A DNA stretch of 64,000 bases from Flavobacterium sp. BFFFF1. GTDB lineage: Bacteria; Bacteroidota; Bacteroidia; Flavobacteriales; Flavobacteriaceae. Shown here one piece after another: positions 1-8,171 of this stretch (positions are counted from its first letter, which is position 1; each line of letters starts with the position of its first letter). The stretch is from contig NZ_NKJE01000015.1 in assembly GCF_002256285.1 (NCBI RefSeq), positions 1 through 64,000 on the forward strand, written 5' to 3'. The notes under the pieces were generated by a model. It ran no database searches, was not told the DNA's origin, and saw only the letters and a program-made list of their open reading frames with translations. Position numbers and translations under genes: made by a program.

Positions 1-1
1 A

Positions 2-982
2 AAGCACGAAGAAACCGACGATGCCCAGATTGAGAAAAACATGAACCCGATTATCCCGCGCGTTTCCGGCTATATCACTAAAGTGTATGTTGCTGACAAC
101 GCTATGGTTAAAAAAGGAGATACACTTTTCACCATCGATAACAAGGATTACATCGTAAAATTGGAAGATGCCAAGGCAGCATTGGCCGCAGCAGAGGGAA
201 ATTTTGAAGTTTCTAAAGCTGATGTCGGCAGCGCGCAGGCAAACGTTTCCGTTTCAGAATCCAACGTGCTTTCCGCCGGTGGCAATATCGAAACAGCAAG
301 AATCAGGCTGTCACGTGCGACAAATGACTTTGAGCGCTACAATAACCTCTACAAAAACCACTCGATCACCAAACAGCAGTTTGAACAGGCTGAAGCTGCG
401 AAACTCGAAGCCGAAAACCAGTTGAAAATACTTCAGCAGCAGCAGCGTGCGAGCAACTACCAAAAATCGGTAACTGTTGCGAAATCGAATGTCACCAACA
501 AACAGACGCAGGTAGCATTGGCCAATATCAAAAGAGCACAGGCACAGCTTGAGGCGGCAAAGCTGAACCTTTCGTATACCGTCGTTACGGCTTCTATTGA
601 CGGCCAGATTTCAAAAATTGGAATTCAGCCGGGTCAATTGGTACAACCAGGACAATCCTTATTTTATATCATTAACAATCAGGAAGCCTGGGTGATTGCA
701 AACTTTAAGGAGACCCAATTGAACAAAATGGTAGTCGGACAAAAGGTGACCATCAAAGTAGATGCGTATCCTGATACCGATTTCAAGGGGACCGTGGCGT
801 CATTTTCACCCGCTACCGGAGCCCGTTTTTCAGTCCTGCCTCCGGACAATGCCACAGGTAACTTTGTAAAGACAATCCAAAGGCTTCCGGTGAAAATCAC
901 GATCGATGCCGACAATGATCCCGAAAAATTGAAAGTACTGCGTCCAGGCATGAATGTAGATGTGGATGTACACCTGCAATAA
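2..982 (+). CDS. HlyD/EmrA-family efflux adaptor (5' truncated by window edge)
   Basis: Periplasmic adaptor of a tripartite drug efflux pump, bridging an inner-membrane transporter to a TolC-like outer-membrane channel. The frame is open to the window's first bases, and the residues before the first ATG (position 41) read HEETDDAQIEKN, which resembles the conserved EmrA segment just after the N-terminal membrane anchor. The real start therefore lies upstream, outside the window. Visible parts are a lipoyl-like half motif (PRVSGYI...GDTLF), a long Ala/Gln-rich coiled-coil hairpin, the second lipoyl half (DGQISKIGIQPGQLV) and a beta-barrel domain. It is followed 10 bases later by an EmrB-type transporter, so the two are surely co-transcribed. 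Confidence 0.93.
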   Translation, partial: KHEETDDAQIEKNMNPIIPRVSGYITKVYVADNAMVKKGDTLFTIDNKDYIVKLEDAKAALAAAEGNFEVSKADVGSAQANVSVSESNVLSAGGNIETARIRLSRATNDFERYNNLYKNHSITKQQFEQAEAAKLEAENQLKILQQQQRASNYQKSVTVAKSNVTNKQTQVALANIKRAQAQLEAAKLNLSYTVVTASIDGQISKIGIQPGQLVQPGQSLFYIINNQEAWVIANFKETQLNKMVVGQKVTIKVDAYPDTDFKGTVASFSPATGARFSVLPPDNATGNFVKTIQRLPVKITIDADNDPEKLKVLRPGMNVDVDVHLQ

Positions 983-992
983 TTGATAAAAT

Positions 993-2573
993 ATGGTTCA
1001 GGAAGAAAATGATTTAGTAGAATACGGTTTCCGCCGCGTGATCATCACGATTACAGCGGTGCTGTGCGCCCTGCTCGAAATCGTCGATACCACGATTGTC
1101 AATGTTGCGCTGACAAATATGCGGGGCAGCCTCGGGGCGACGCTCACCGATGTAGCGTGGGTAATCACGGCATATGCTATCGCCAATGTCATTGTAATTC
1201 CGATGACCAGCTGGCTCTCCCAGCAGTTTGGCCGTCGCAATTATTTTGCGGTTTCCATTGTCATTTTTACCGTTGCCTCGTTCCTTTGCGGCAATGCGGA
1301 CAACATTTGGGAACTCGTGATTTTCCGTTTCATCCAGGGGCTTGGCGGTGGTGCTTTGCTGGTTACGGCACAGACGATTATCACAGAAAGTTATCCCGCT
1401 GCAAAACGCGGCATGGCCCAGGCCATTTATGGAATGGGTGTCATTGTGGGCCCCACGCTGGGACCGCCTTTGGGTGGCTATATCGTAGAGAATTATTCAT
1501 GGCCCTATATCTTTTACATCAATATTCCGATCGGGATCATTGCGGTAATCCTGACCATGAGTTTTGTACGAAGTCCAAAATATGGCGAAAAACTCAAGGC
1601 CAACCAAGTGGACTGGATCGGAATCATATTGTTGGCCGCCTTTATTGGCTCGCTTCAATTCGTGCTGGAACATGGGCAACAGGATGATTGGTTTGACAAC
1701 ATCTGGATCACCACGCTTAGCGTTGTCTCGCTGTTTGGGCTAATTCTGTTCATCTGGCGACAGCTCACCTATGCCCACCCTATCGTAAATCTGGGTGTTT
1801 TAAAAGACCGGAACCTGCGTGTAGGTACTTTTATGTGTTTTATCCTTGGATTTGGATTGTACGGCTCCACATTGGTCATCCCGATTTATACCCAGCAGAT
1901 TCTTGGCTGGACTGCCACCGAAGCAGGATTGTTGTTGATTCCCGGATCTATTACCACGGCGTTTATGATGCCAATCGTAGGAAATCTAATCCAAAAAGGC
2001 GTACCACAGCCCTATCTTGTGGCAGTAGGGTTCCTTATTTTCTTTTTCTTCACGTTTTGGATGCACAATGCGATGACGCCAGATACTGGTGCGGAACATT
2101 TGTTCTGGCCATTGATCCTTCGAGGCATTGGTCTGGGACTGCTTTTCGTCCCCATTACCACGATGGCATTGTCTACTTTGAAAGGGAGAAGTATCGGTGA
2201 AGGTGCTGCATTTACGGGAATGATGCGCCAATTGGGGGGCTCGTTTGGCATTGCGATCATTACCACCTTTATCACAAGATATACTCAAAAACACCGCGTT
2301 GATATGGTTTCCCATCTTGACGGCAGCCGTATCGAGGTACAGCAAAGGCTTCAAATGACGCAACGTGCGTTCGAATCCAAGGGATTTTCAACGTCGGAGG
2401 CCATTGCTAAAGCAAATCAGGCACTTGATTACACTGTCTTGAAACAAAGCACCGTTCTGTCTTATATGGACATCTTTTTGTACCTCGGCATTTTGTTCCT
2501 TTGCTGTATTCCGATCATTTTATTTGTCAAAAGGGGAAAAACAAAAGTTGATATGTCTGAAGCGATGCATTAA
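993..2573 (+). CDS. DHA2-family (EmrB/QacA) drug:H+ antiporter
   Basis: Inner-membrane major facilitator superfamily exporter of 526 residues, the usual size for the 14-helix DHA2 group. It has the family's N-terminal DTTIVNVAL motif in helix 1, WVITAYA in helix 2, the loop 2-3 motif (QQFGRRN) and antiporter motif C (GPTLGPPLGG) in helix 5. With the adaptor upstream it forms an EmrAB-type pump that expels hydrophobic drugs or toxic metabolites. The outer-membrane partner and any regulator would be to the left of the window. The substrate cannot be read from the sequence. Confidence 0.95.
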   Translation: MVQEENDLVEYGFRRVIITITAVLCALLEIVDTTIVNVALTNMRGSLGATLTDVAWVITAYAIANVIVIPMTSWLSQQFGRRNYFAVSIVIFTVASFLCGNADNIWELVIFRFIQGLGGGALLVTAQTIITESYPAAKRGMAQAIYGMGVIVGPTLGPPLGGYIVENYSWPYIFYINIPIGIIAVILTMSFVRSPKYGEKLKANQVDWIGIILLAAFIGSLQFVLEHGQQDDWFDNIWITTLSVVSLFGLILFIWRQLTYAHPIVNLGVLKDRNLRVGTFMCFILGFGLYGSTLVIPIYTQQILGWTATEAGLLLIPGSITTAFMMPIVGNLIQKGVPQPYLVAVGFLIFFFFTFWMHNAMTPDTGAEHLFWPLILRGIGLGLLFVPITTMALSTLKGRSIGEGAAFTGMMRQLGGSFGIAIITTFITRYTQKHRVDMVSHLDGSRIEVQQRLQMTQRAFESKGFSTSEAIAKANQALDYTVLKQSTVLSYMDIFLYLGILFLCCIPIILFVKRGKTKVDMSEAMH

Positions 2574-2591
2574 ACTAAAAAAAAGCATTAC

Positions 2592-2619
2592 AAAAAACCG
2601 GGTCAATGCCCGGTTTTTT
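2592..2619. terminator. Bidirectional intrinsic terminator
   Basis: Perfect 11-bp stem AAAAAACCGGG/CCCGGTTTTTT with loop TCAATG. T-runs lie on both strands, between the convergent efflux transporter and VOC genes, so it can end both transcripts. Confidence 0.9.
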
Positions 2620-2626
2620 CGTTTCA

Positions 2627-3085
2627 TCAATTGCCGATTTCCCTGATATCCGGAGCCGTATCTTCCCAAAGTTCAATCTTATTGCCTTCAGCGTCCATGA
2701 TATGCACAAACTTTCCGTATTCATACGTAGTGATTTCGTCCAGAATATTAACCCCGTTTTTTCTGAGGTTCTCGACAAGTGCTTCAATATGCTGGACCCT
2801 ATAATTCACCATAAATTCTTTTTTCGAAGGTAAAAAGTGACCGTCTGCTGTTTTAAAAGAACACCATTGGAGGGAATTTATTTCTTCCGGCCTGTCAAGA
2901 TTCCGCGATTCGAAACTGGATGTGCCCCATGCACTGATTTCGAGTCCCAGATTCTTTGCGTACCACTCTTTGATTTCTTTCGGGTTATCCGAATAAAAGA
3001 AAATACCCCCAACCCCTGTTACTTTTGGTGTATCATCTGGTGAAAGATTAGCCCTGCCGTTTTCATTTTTTTTGTCTTCCATCAT
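2627..3085 (-). CDS. VOC-superfamily (glyoxalase/bleomycin-resistance-like) protein
   Basis: A 152-residue single VOC domain protein. After a polar 22-residue N-terminal tail it shows GVGGIFFYSDNPKEIKEWYAKNLGLE, the typical opening strand and helix, and it ends with the GNKIELWE segment whose glutamate usually ligates the metal in this fold. VOC proteins range from lyases and dioxygenases to binding proteins, so the reaction is not assignable. It stands alone, convergent with the efflux operon, and has its own -7 promoter element at 3114-3121. Confidence 0.85.
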   Translation of the reverse strand: MMEDKKNENGRANLSPDDTPKVTGVGGIFFYSDNPKEIKEWYAKNLGLEISAWGTSSFESRNLDRPEEINSLQWCSFKTADGHFLPSKKEFMVNYRVQHIEALVENLRKNGVNILDEITTYEYGKFVHIMDAEGNKIELWEDTAPDIREIGN

Positions 3086-3113
3086 TGTGTTTATTTTTCT
3101 ATAAGTTGCGTTT

Positions 3114-3121
3114 CAAAATTA
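3114..3121 (-). promoter_or_regulatory. Promoter -7 element for the VOC gene
   Basis: Leftward TAATTTTG, an exact match to the Bacteroidota -7 consensus TAnnTTTG, about 29 bases before the VOC start codon. No clear -33 box was seen. Confidence 0.5.
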
Positions 3122-3132
3122 AAGAACTAATC

Positions 3133-3372
3133 ATGGTGACGAATAATTCTACAAGCAAAATTACTGCTCAGGACATGAGCTTATCAAGTTATTTCTTAAT
3201 TCCCGATAGTTCGCTTCAGGAAGTCGCACGATTTTTATTGGCTAAGGTAAAAAAAGCACGATGCAAAAATGAAGCGGGTGGTACGATATTTTTCAATTTT
3301 GCTGCATCTCAGAATCAAAATCCCGCTGTTTACATCGATGTAAACAAAATCCATATCTTAAAACTTATTTAA
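3133..3372 (+). CDS. Possible small hypothetical protein
   Basis: An open frame of 79 residues from an ATG at 3133 in the 374-base gap between the VOC and nrnA genes. No family was recognised. The product has no signal peptide or membrane segment; the middle is rich in Lys/Arg (FLLAKVKKARCK) and the end is polar (FFNFAASQNQNP). It starts just beside the leftward VOC promoter. It may be a real small gene or chance coding. Nothing else was seen in the gap except a weak -7-like box (TAAATTCG, 3400-3407) before nrnA. Confidence 0.3.
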   Translation: MVTNNSTSKITAQDMSLSSYFLIPDSSLQEVARFLLAKVKKARCKNEAGGTIFFNFAASQNQNPAVYIDVNKIHILKLI

Positions 3373-3459
3373 AACTTTATCCCAATTCATAAAATAATGT
3401 AAATTCGCAGGGATTTAGCGGACATCGATAAATCCAGCAAAATCAGTAACTATTTGCAG

Positions 3460-4458
3460 ATGAACAACGAAGATATACGGGGCATCAAGCAGTTGCTTTC
3501 CGAACCAAGACGGATCGCCATCATACCCCATAGAAGTCCTGACGGAGATGCCATGGGATCTACACTCGGACTTTGGCATTACCTGATTGGACTGGGGCAC
3601 CAACCATTTGTTATTGCCCCAAATGAATTTCCCGATTTTCTTGCCTGGCTGCCTGGTTCGGAGCGTGTGATCATCTATGAAAAAGATAAAGAAGCAGGGA
3701 CAAAATTGCTGCGTGCCGCAGAGATCGTCTTTACACTCGATTTCAATGCGCTGCACCGAACGGGAGAAATGGAACATGTGCTTGCGGCATTAAAAGTGCC
3801 TTTCGTTATGATTGACCACCACCAGAAACCCGATGGTTATGCGGAATATAGGTACTCGGACACCGCATTTGGGTCAACCTGCGAAATGTTGTACAATTTT
3901 ATCGGGATGATGGGTGATGAAACACGCATCGATACAAAAATCGCAACATGCATCTACACTGGAATCGTAACGGATTCGGGGTCATTCAGATATCCATCTA
4001 CAACAAGTGCGACACACCATATTGTAGCCGACCTGATTTCGAAGGGAATCGACAACAGCGAAATACACACGTTACTTTTCGACAACAATTCGTTTGACAG
4101 GCTCCAGCTGATCGGTTGTGCGCTGCAAAATATGAAGGTGTTTCCGGAATATAAAACCGCCTACATCACGCTGTCACAGAAAGAACTTGACCAGCATCAC
4201 TACGTCAAGGGAGACACTGAGGGAATCGTAAATTATGGCTTGACTATAAAAGGGATTATTTTTGCTGCGATATTCATAGAACATAAGGACGAGAATATCA
4301 TCAAGATTTCGTTCCGTTCGCAAGGCGACTTCGATGTCAACCAATTTGCCCGTGACCATTTCAATGGAGGCGGACATATCAACGCTGCCGGGGGAAAATC
4401 CAATCAGTCGTTGAAGGAAACAATACTTAAATTTGAAACCATAATTAAAGGCCTGTAA
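3460..4458 (+). CDS. nrnA: DHH-family nanoRNase / pAp phosphatase NrnA
   Basis: Cytosolic manganese-dependent DHH/DHHA1 phosphoesterase (332 residues). The family degrades 2-5-mer RNA and dephosphorylates 3'-phosphoadenosine 5'-phosphate. Metal-binding motifs are visible: HRSPDGDAMGS near residues 24-34, D94 in FTLDFN, the DHH triad at 119-121 and D in TDSGSFRYPST. The C-terminal DHHA1 substrate motif GGGHINAAGG is near residue 303. The ATG at 3460 is preferred over an upstream in-frame TTG at 3454 because conserved sequence begins only after it. It is one base upstream of gldI, so it is translationally tied to the foldase genes. Confidence 0.93.
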   Translation: MNNEDIRGIKQLLSEPRRIAIIPHRSPDGDAMGSTLGLWHYLIGLGHQPFVIAPNEFPDFLAWLPGSERVIIYEKDKEAGTKLLRAAEIVFTLDFNALHRTGEMEHVLAALKVPFVMIDHHQKPDGYAEYRYSDTAFGSTCEMLYNFIGMMGDETRIDTKIATCIYTGIVTDSGSFRYPSTTSATHHIVADLISKGIDNSEIHTLLFDNNSFDRLQLIGCALQNMKVFPEYKTAYITLSQKELDQHHYVKGDTEGIVNYGLTIKGIIFAAIFIEHKDENIIKISFRSQGDFDVNQFARDHFNGGGHINAAGGKSNQSLKETILKFETIIKGL

Positions 4459-4459
4459 T

Positions 4460-5074
4460 ATGAAAAAGATACACATGATGGCATTAACGCTGGGGATTTT
4501 ATTCACAGCATGTTCGCAGCAGCAGGCGCGCAAACCGATTTCAAATTCGTCCGGAACCTTCATGAAGGAATCGGTGGAACGAAATAAAAAACTGGTAGCA
4601 GGCGAGGAAGCGCAAATCGATTCCATTATCAAAAGCAATCCCGGAACCAAGTATATTGCCTCCAAAAAAGGGTATTGGTACTACTATATCGCCCAAAATA
4701 CCAAAGATACCATTCACCCGAAGAAAGGAGATATCGCCTATTTCGACTACGAACTGAAAAGCCTTGATGGCAACGTAATCTACTCCGAAGTCGAGCTGCG
4801 CCCGCAGGTTTACCATGTCGACAAACAGAATATTATGATGGGATTGCGCGACGCCATCAAGCTGATGAAAAAAAATGAAACAGTGACATTCCTCTTTCCA
4901 TCGCACATGGCCTACGGTTATCACGGCGACAATAAAAGCATCGGCCCAAAAACATCTTTGATTTGCACCGTGACACTGAACGACATCAAACCCGACACAG
5001 AAGCAAAGGCAAGTCCTACAGCAAAAACCAACAAACCACTCTTAACACCAGATATACCCGTAAAACAAGAATAA
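4460..5074 (+). CDS. gldI: Gliding motility lipoprotein GldI (FKBP-type peptidyl-prolyl isomerase)
   Basis: Secreted FKBP-like prolyl isomerase lipoprotein of 204 residues. The N-terminus is a lipoprotein signal ending LFTAC with the lipidated Cys at residue 18. The FKBP domain spans roughly residues 75-175 (GDIAYFDYEL...VTFLFPSHMAYGY...SLICTVTL). GldI is required for gliding in Flavobacterium johnsoniae and is thought to help fold envelope components of the gliding/T9SS machinery. The tail is Thr/Lys/Pro-rich. It is followed after 3 bases by a second isomerase gene, so it sits in a four-gene foldase operon. Confidence 0.9.
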   Translation: MKKIHMMALTLGILFTACSQQQARKPISNSSGTFMKESVERNKKLVAGEEAQIDSIIKSNPGTKYIASKKGYWYYYIAQNTKDTIHPKKGDIAYFDYELKSLDGNVIYSEVELRPQVYHVDKQNIMMGLRDAIKLMKKNETVTFLFPSHMAYGYHGDNKSIGPKTSLICTVTLNDIKPDTEAKASPTAKTNKPLLTPDIPVKQE

Positions 5075-5077
5075 TCC

Positions 5078-6202
5078 ATGAACAAAAAACTCATTTTAAT
5101 TTTGCTTGTGATCACAAGCTTTTTTTCGTGCGGAGACGAACACAGCAAACTTCCGGACGGACTTTACGCAGATATTGAAACCGTAAAAGGACACATTATT
5201 GTAAAACTTGAATTCGAAAAAACCCCGGTAACGGTCGCAAATTTTGTCTCGCTTGCCGAAGGTAAAAACACCTATGTAAAAGGCGACCTCAAGGGAAAGC
5301 CGTTCTATGATGGCTTAAAATTCCATAGGGTCGAGAAAGGATTTGTGATCCAGGGAGGTGATCCCGATGGTAATGGAAGCGGCGGTCCGGGATACCAATT
5401 TAAAGATGAAATCACCGATTTGACACATAACCGCGCCGGGACATTGTCGATGGCCAATTCAGGCCCCGCTACAAATGGCAGCCAATTTTTCATCACGCTG
5501 AGCGAAACCCCGCATCTTGACGGAAGACACACCGTCTTTGGATATGTCGTGGAGAACGGGATGGACGTTGTGAATAAAGTGGTAAAGGACGACGGAATCA
5601 TCTCAGTGAAAATTATCCGAAAAGGCGAAAATGCGAAGAAATTCGACGCACCAAAAGTGTTCGCGGAATATTACGCAAAAGAGGCCGAAAACCGGAAGAA
5701 ACAAGCCGAAATCAACGCCCAGAAACAGCGCGAGTATGAGGCAAAGTACAAAGACGTGATCGCGGCGAAGAAGACCTATTTCGACGGACTGAAAGCTACT
5801 GCCCAGAAAACCAGCACGGGATTGCAGTATAAGATCGTTAAGAAAGGAACTGGTGCAAAACCGGCTGCAGGAACGACGATATTTCTTTACTATGCCGGCT
5901 ATTTTACAACCGGTGTTCCTTTTGACACGAATATTGTCACGGTAGCAAAAGAATTCGGACTGTATGATCAAACCCGAGAAATGCAGGGCGGTTACGGTCC
6001 AATGCCATTTCAGGCCGGAAAGAAAACAGGACTGGTACCGGGTTTTATCGAAGGGATTGAAAACATGTCCATCGGTGACAAAGCAGTTTTATATATGCCG
6101 TCAATTTTAGGATTTGGCGAGGCCGGTGCCGGTGATGGTTTTATCCCGCCAAATTCGGACCTGATTTTTGAACTGGAAGTTTTAGAAGCCCCAAAAAAAT
6201 AA
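5078..6202 (+). CDS. Lipoprotein foldase: cyclophilin-FKBP fusion
   Basis: A 374-residue lipoprotein (signal ending FFSC, Cys18) joining two unrelated prolyl-isomerase folds. Residues ~28-185 are a cyclophilin domain with [36 protein letters not shown] and [10 protein letters not shown] Lys/Glu/Ala-rich helical linker (~190-240) follows, then an FKBP domain (~245-372) with [19 protein letters not shown] and [16 protein letters not shown]. Both active-site signatures look intact. It acts on exported proteins in the periplasm or at the membrane surface. Co-transcribed with gldI; the next gene is a paralogue with the same architecture. Confidence 0.9.
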   Translation: MNKKLILILLVITSFFSCGDEHSKLPDGLYADIETVKGHIIVKLEFEKTPVTVANFVSLAEGKNTYVKGDLKGKPFYDGLKFHRVEKGFVIQGGDPDGNGSGGPGYQFKDEITDLTHNRAGTLSMANSGPATNGSQFFITLSETPHLDGRHTVFGYVVENGMDVVNKVVKDDGIISVKIIRKGENAKKFDAPKVFAEYYAKEAENRKKQAEINAQKQREYEAKYKDVIAAKKTYFDGLKATAQKTSTGLQYKIVKKGTGAKPAAGTTIFLYYAGYFTTGVPFDTNIVTVAKEFGLYDQTREMQGGYGPMPFQAGKKTGLVPGFIEGIENMSIGDKAVLYMPSILGFGEAGAGDGFIPPNSDLIFELEVLEAPKK

Positions 6203-6210
6203 ATATATCA

Positions 6211-6276
6211 ATGGGACAAACTCCTGAAAATCCCGCAGTTGCAAACAGAGTAAGGAAATTAAACGTTGAAAAATGA
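6211..6276 (+). CDS. Possible 21-codon mini-ORF coupled to the next gene
   Basis: An ATG at 6211 opens a 21-codon frame (MGQTPENPAVANRVRKLN...) that fills the gap between the two fusion foldase genes. It ends at TGA 6274-6276, overlapping the downstream ATG at 6273 as ATGA. The arrangement would allow translational coupling. No family was recognised. It could be a leader peptide, a remnant or chance. Confidence 0.25.
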   Translation: MGQTPENPAVANRVRKLNVEK

Positions 6277-7514
6277 AAATCAGATTGATTGCTTTATGCT
6301 TTTTGTTAATGTCTGGCGGCATCTTTGCACAGACCAAAAAAACCGTTGCTAAAAAATCCGCAGCAACTACAAAGGTGGTTACAAAAACGCCTTTAAAGGT
6401 GGCGGAAAAAACGGCAGTAAAAAAACCGATTGTACCATCGGCGGAATCTGACGGAATCTTTGCCCAAATGGAAACCGCAAAAGGAAAAATCTACCTGAGA
6501 CTTGAATACCAAAAAGTACCGTTGACTGTAGCGAGTTTTATCTCTTTGGCAGAAGGAACAAACCCATATGTCACCATTGCCGAAAGAAAAGGAAAGCCAT
6601 TCTTTGACGGATTGAAATTTCACCGCGTGATCCCCGATTTTATGATTCAGGGTGGCGATCCTATGGGTAACGGATCTGGCAGCCCAGGCTATAAATATAA
6701 AGACGAAGAAACAACAGACGTATTTGACAAACCGGGTGTACTGGCCATGGCAAACTCAGGCCCTGCAACCAATGGAAGCCAGTTTTTCATCACCCATAAA
6801 GAAACGCCGTGGCTGAACCACAAGCACACCATTTTTGGCCATGTCATTACCGGGCAGGATGTCGTAAACGCGATCAGGCAGGACGATGTAATCAACAAAG
6901 TAACCATCATCCGAAAAGGTGCTGCCGCAAACGCATTTAACGCTGTCAAAGTTTTTACCGATTATTATGGCGGTAAAGCTGACGAAGAAAAAAAACAAGC
7001 TGATTTGGAAGCCCAGGCCAGGAAAAAACAGGAAGAAGAAGCTGCATTGGCTAAAAAAGCTTATCGCGACCAATACAGTAGCGTATTTGCAGCAAAAGTG
7101 GCAGAACTGAATGCCTTAAAGGTAAAATCTACAAAAACAGAGAGCGGGCTGCAATATATTCTTACCAAAGGAACTGGTACCAAACCCGCTGACGGGACCA
7201 ATGTATTCGTTCATTATTCAGGATATTTTGAAGATGGATCATTATTTCAAAGCAGCCATGCAGATGTAAGTAAACGGTACGGCATGTATGAGGAGGCAGC
7301 TGCCGCCAATTACCAGCCTTTCCCATTTTCATATGGTGCGAAGCAAGGATTAATACCGGGTTTCCTGGAAGTATTAAATCTGATGTCGTTTGGTGATAAG
7401 GTTACTGTTTTTATTCCGGCGAAACTAGGTTATGGTCCCCGGGGCTACGGTGGTGCTATTCCGCCAAATACTAACCTTATATTCGAAATTGAATTGCTGG
7501 AGAAGCAAAACTAA
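6273..7514 (+). CDS. Periplasmic foldase: cyclophilin-FKBP fusion (paralogue)
   Basis: A 413-residue protein with the same cyclophilin-linker-FKBP order as its upstream neighbour, but with a conventional signal peptide (cleavage after GGIFA, residue 19) instead of a lipobox. Residues 20-55 form a Lys/Thr/Ala/Val-rich basic spacer. The cyclophilin domain is at ~60-215 ([41 protein letters not shown]). A charged coiled-coil-like linker is at ~225-275 and the FKBP domain at ~285-410 (VFVHYSGYFEDGSLF, GYGPRGYGGAIPPNTNLIFEIELL). Together with gldI this gives three secreted prolyl isomerases, one soluble and two lipid-anchored. A strong terminator follows. Confidence 0.9.
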   Translation: MKIRLIALCFLLMSGGIFAQTKKTVAKKSAATTKVVTKTPLKVAEKTAVKKPIVPSAESDGIFAQMETAKGKIYLRLEYQKVPLTVASFISLAEGTNPYVTIAERKGKPFFDGLKFHRVIPDFMIQGGDPMGNGSGSPGYKYKDEETTDVFDKPGVLAMANSGPATNGSQFFITHKETPWLNHKHTIFGHVITGQDVVNAIRQDDVINKVTIIRKGAAANAFNAVKVFTDYYGGKADEEKKQADLEAQARKKQEEEAALAKKAYRDQYSSVFAAKVAELNALKVKSTKTESGLQYILTKGTGTKPADGTNVFVHYSGYFEDGSLFQSSHADVSKRYGMYEEAAAANYQPFPFSYGAKQGLIPGFLEVLNLMSFGDKVTVFIPAKLGYGPRGYGGAIPPNTNLIFEIELLEKQN

Positions 7515-7520
7515 ATAAAA

Positions 7521-7549
7521 AAGGGCTTACGTTGGTAAGCCCTTTTTTT
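7521..7549 (+). terminator. Intrinsic terminator of the nrnA-gldI-foldase operon
   Basis: Stem AAGGGCTTAC/GTAAGCCCTT with a short loop, followed by T-run, beginning 7 bases after the stop codon. Confidence 0.92.
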
Positions 7550-7592
7550 AATATTCTAAACTTCCTGAAAAAAAATTAACGGCAAACAGGTT

Positions 7593-8033
7593 CTATTTCA
7601 CCGGGAATTTCCAATCGAATTCATCCTTATCATTGATAATGGCACCTATCTCTACTTTAGAGACCACGCCAAATTCCGCCTGTAAAATGAGCCAATGGGT
7701 TTCGTCGAAATACTGTTCAGTAAGATCATAATCCTCCCGTTCCCATTTTGCAAATCCATGTGCCTCCAAATTTGACTTCACGTCTTCAATGACTACTCCA
7801 ACGACTTTTTTTCCAAACAGTTCCGCTGATGGATGGGAACACATGGCATAACCCAGCCTGAAATCTTCATCCTGATAAAAGGTCAGCCTCCATTTCAGCG
7901 CATTGTAAATATAAATCACGTTGTCTTCATCATCGCGGAATTCCTTATCGGGTTTGCCACAAATGTCAACAACATTCCCCTGTTTCATCCCAAATAGTAA
8001 TTTTCCAACGCCAAACTTCGGTGTAATCGTCAT
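7593..8033 (-). CDS. Hypothetical cytosolic protein
   Basis: 146 residues, no family recognised. The N-terminal half reads like a compact alpha/beta domain (GKLLFGMKQGNVVDICGKPD..DDEDNVIYIY...LTFYQDEDF). The 'GMxxxxVxxxxGxPD' pattern followed by beta strands is reminiscent of BamE/SmpA-like folds, but there is no signal peptide and the resemblance is weak. The C-terminal half is acidic. The ATG at 8033 is preferred over one nine codons upstream, because an exact TAnnTTTG element (8048-8055) would overlap the longer start. It stands alone between two terminated rightward genes. Confidence 0.7.
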   Translation of the reverse strand: MTITPKFGVGKLLFGMKQGNVVDICGKPDKEFRDDEDNVIYIYNALKWRLTFYQDEDFRLGYAMCSHPSAELFGKKVVGVVIEDVKSNLEAHGFAKWEREDYDLTEQYFDETHWLILQAEFGVVSKVEIGAIINDKDEFDWKFPVK

Positions 8034-8047
8034 AAAATAGTTTTTCA

Positions 8048-8055
8048 CAAAGGTA
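8048..8055 (-). promoter_or_regulatory. Promoter -7 element
   Basis: Leftward TACCTTTG, an exact TAnnTTTG match 14 bases before the ATG at 8033. It decides the start of the hypothetical gene. Confidence 0.5.
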
Positions 8056-8171
8056 ATCAAGCTTATAGAATTTCAGGAAAGTTTACAGAATTTCCATCTC
8101 TAAAAACCGTACGGGCATTTTCACCGTAATTTTAAATAACATATCACTATTAACCTTATAAATTAAGTATT

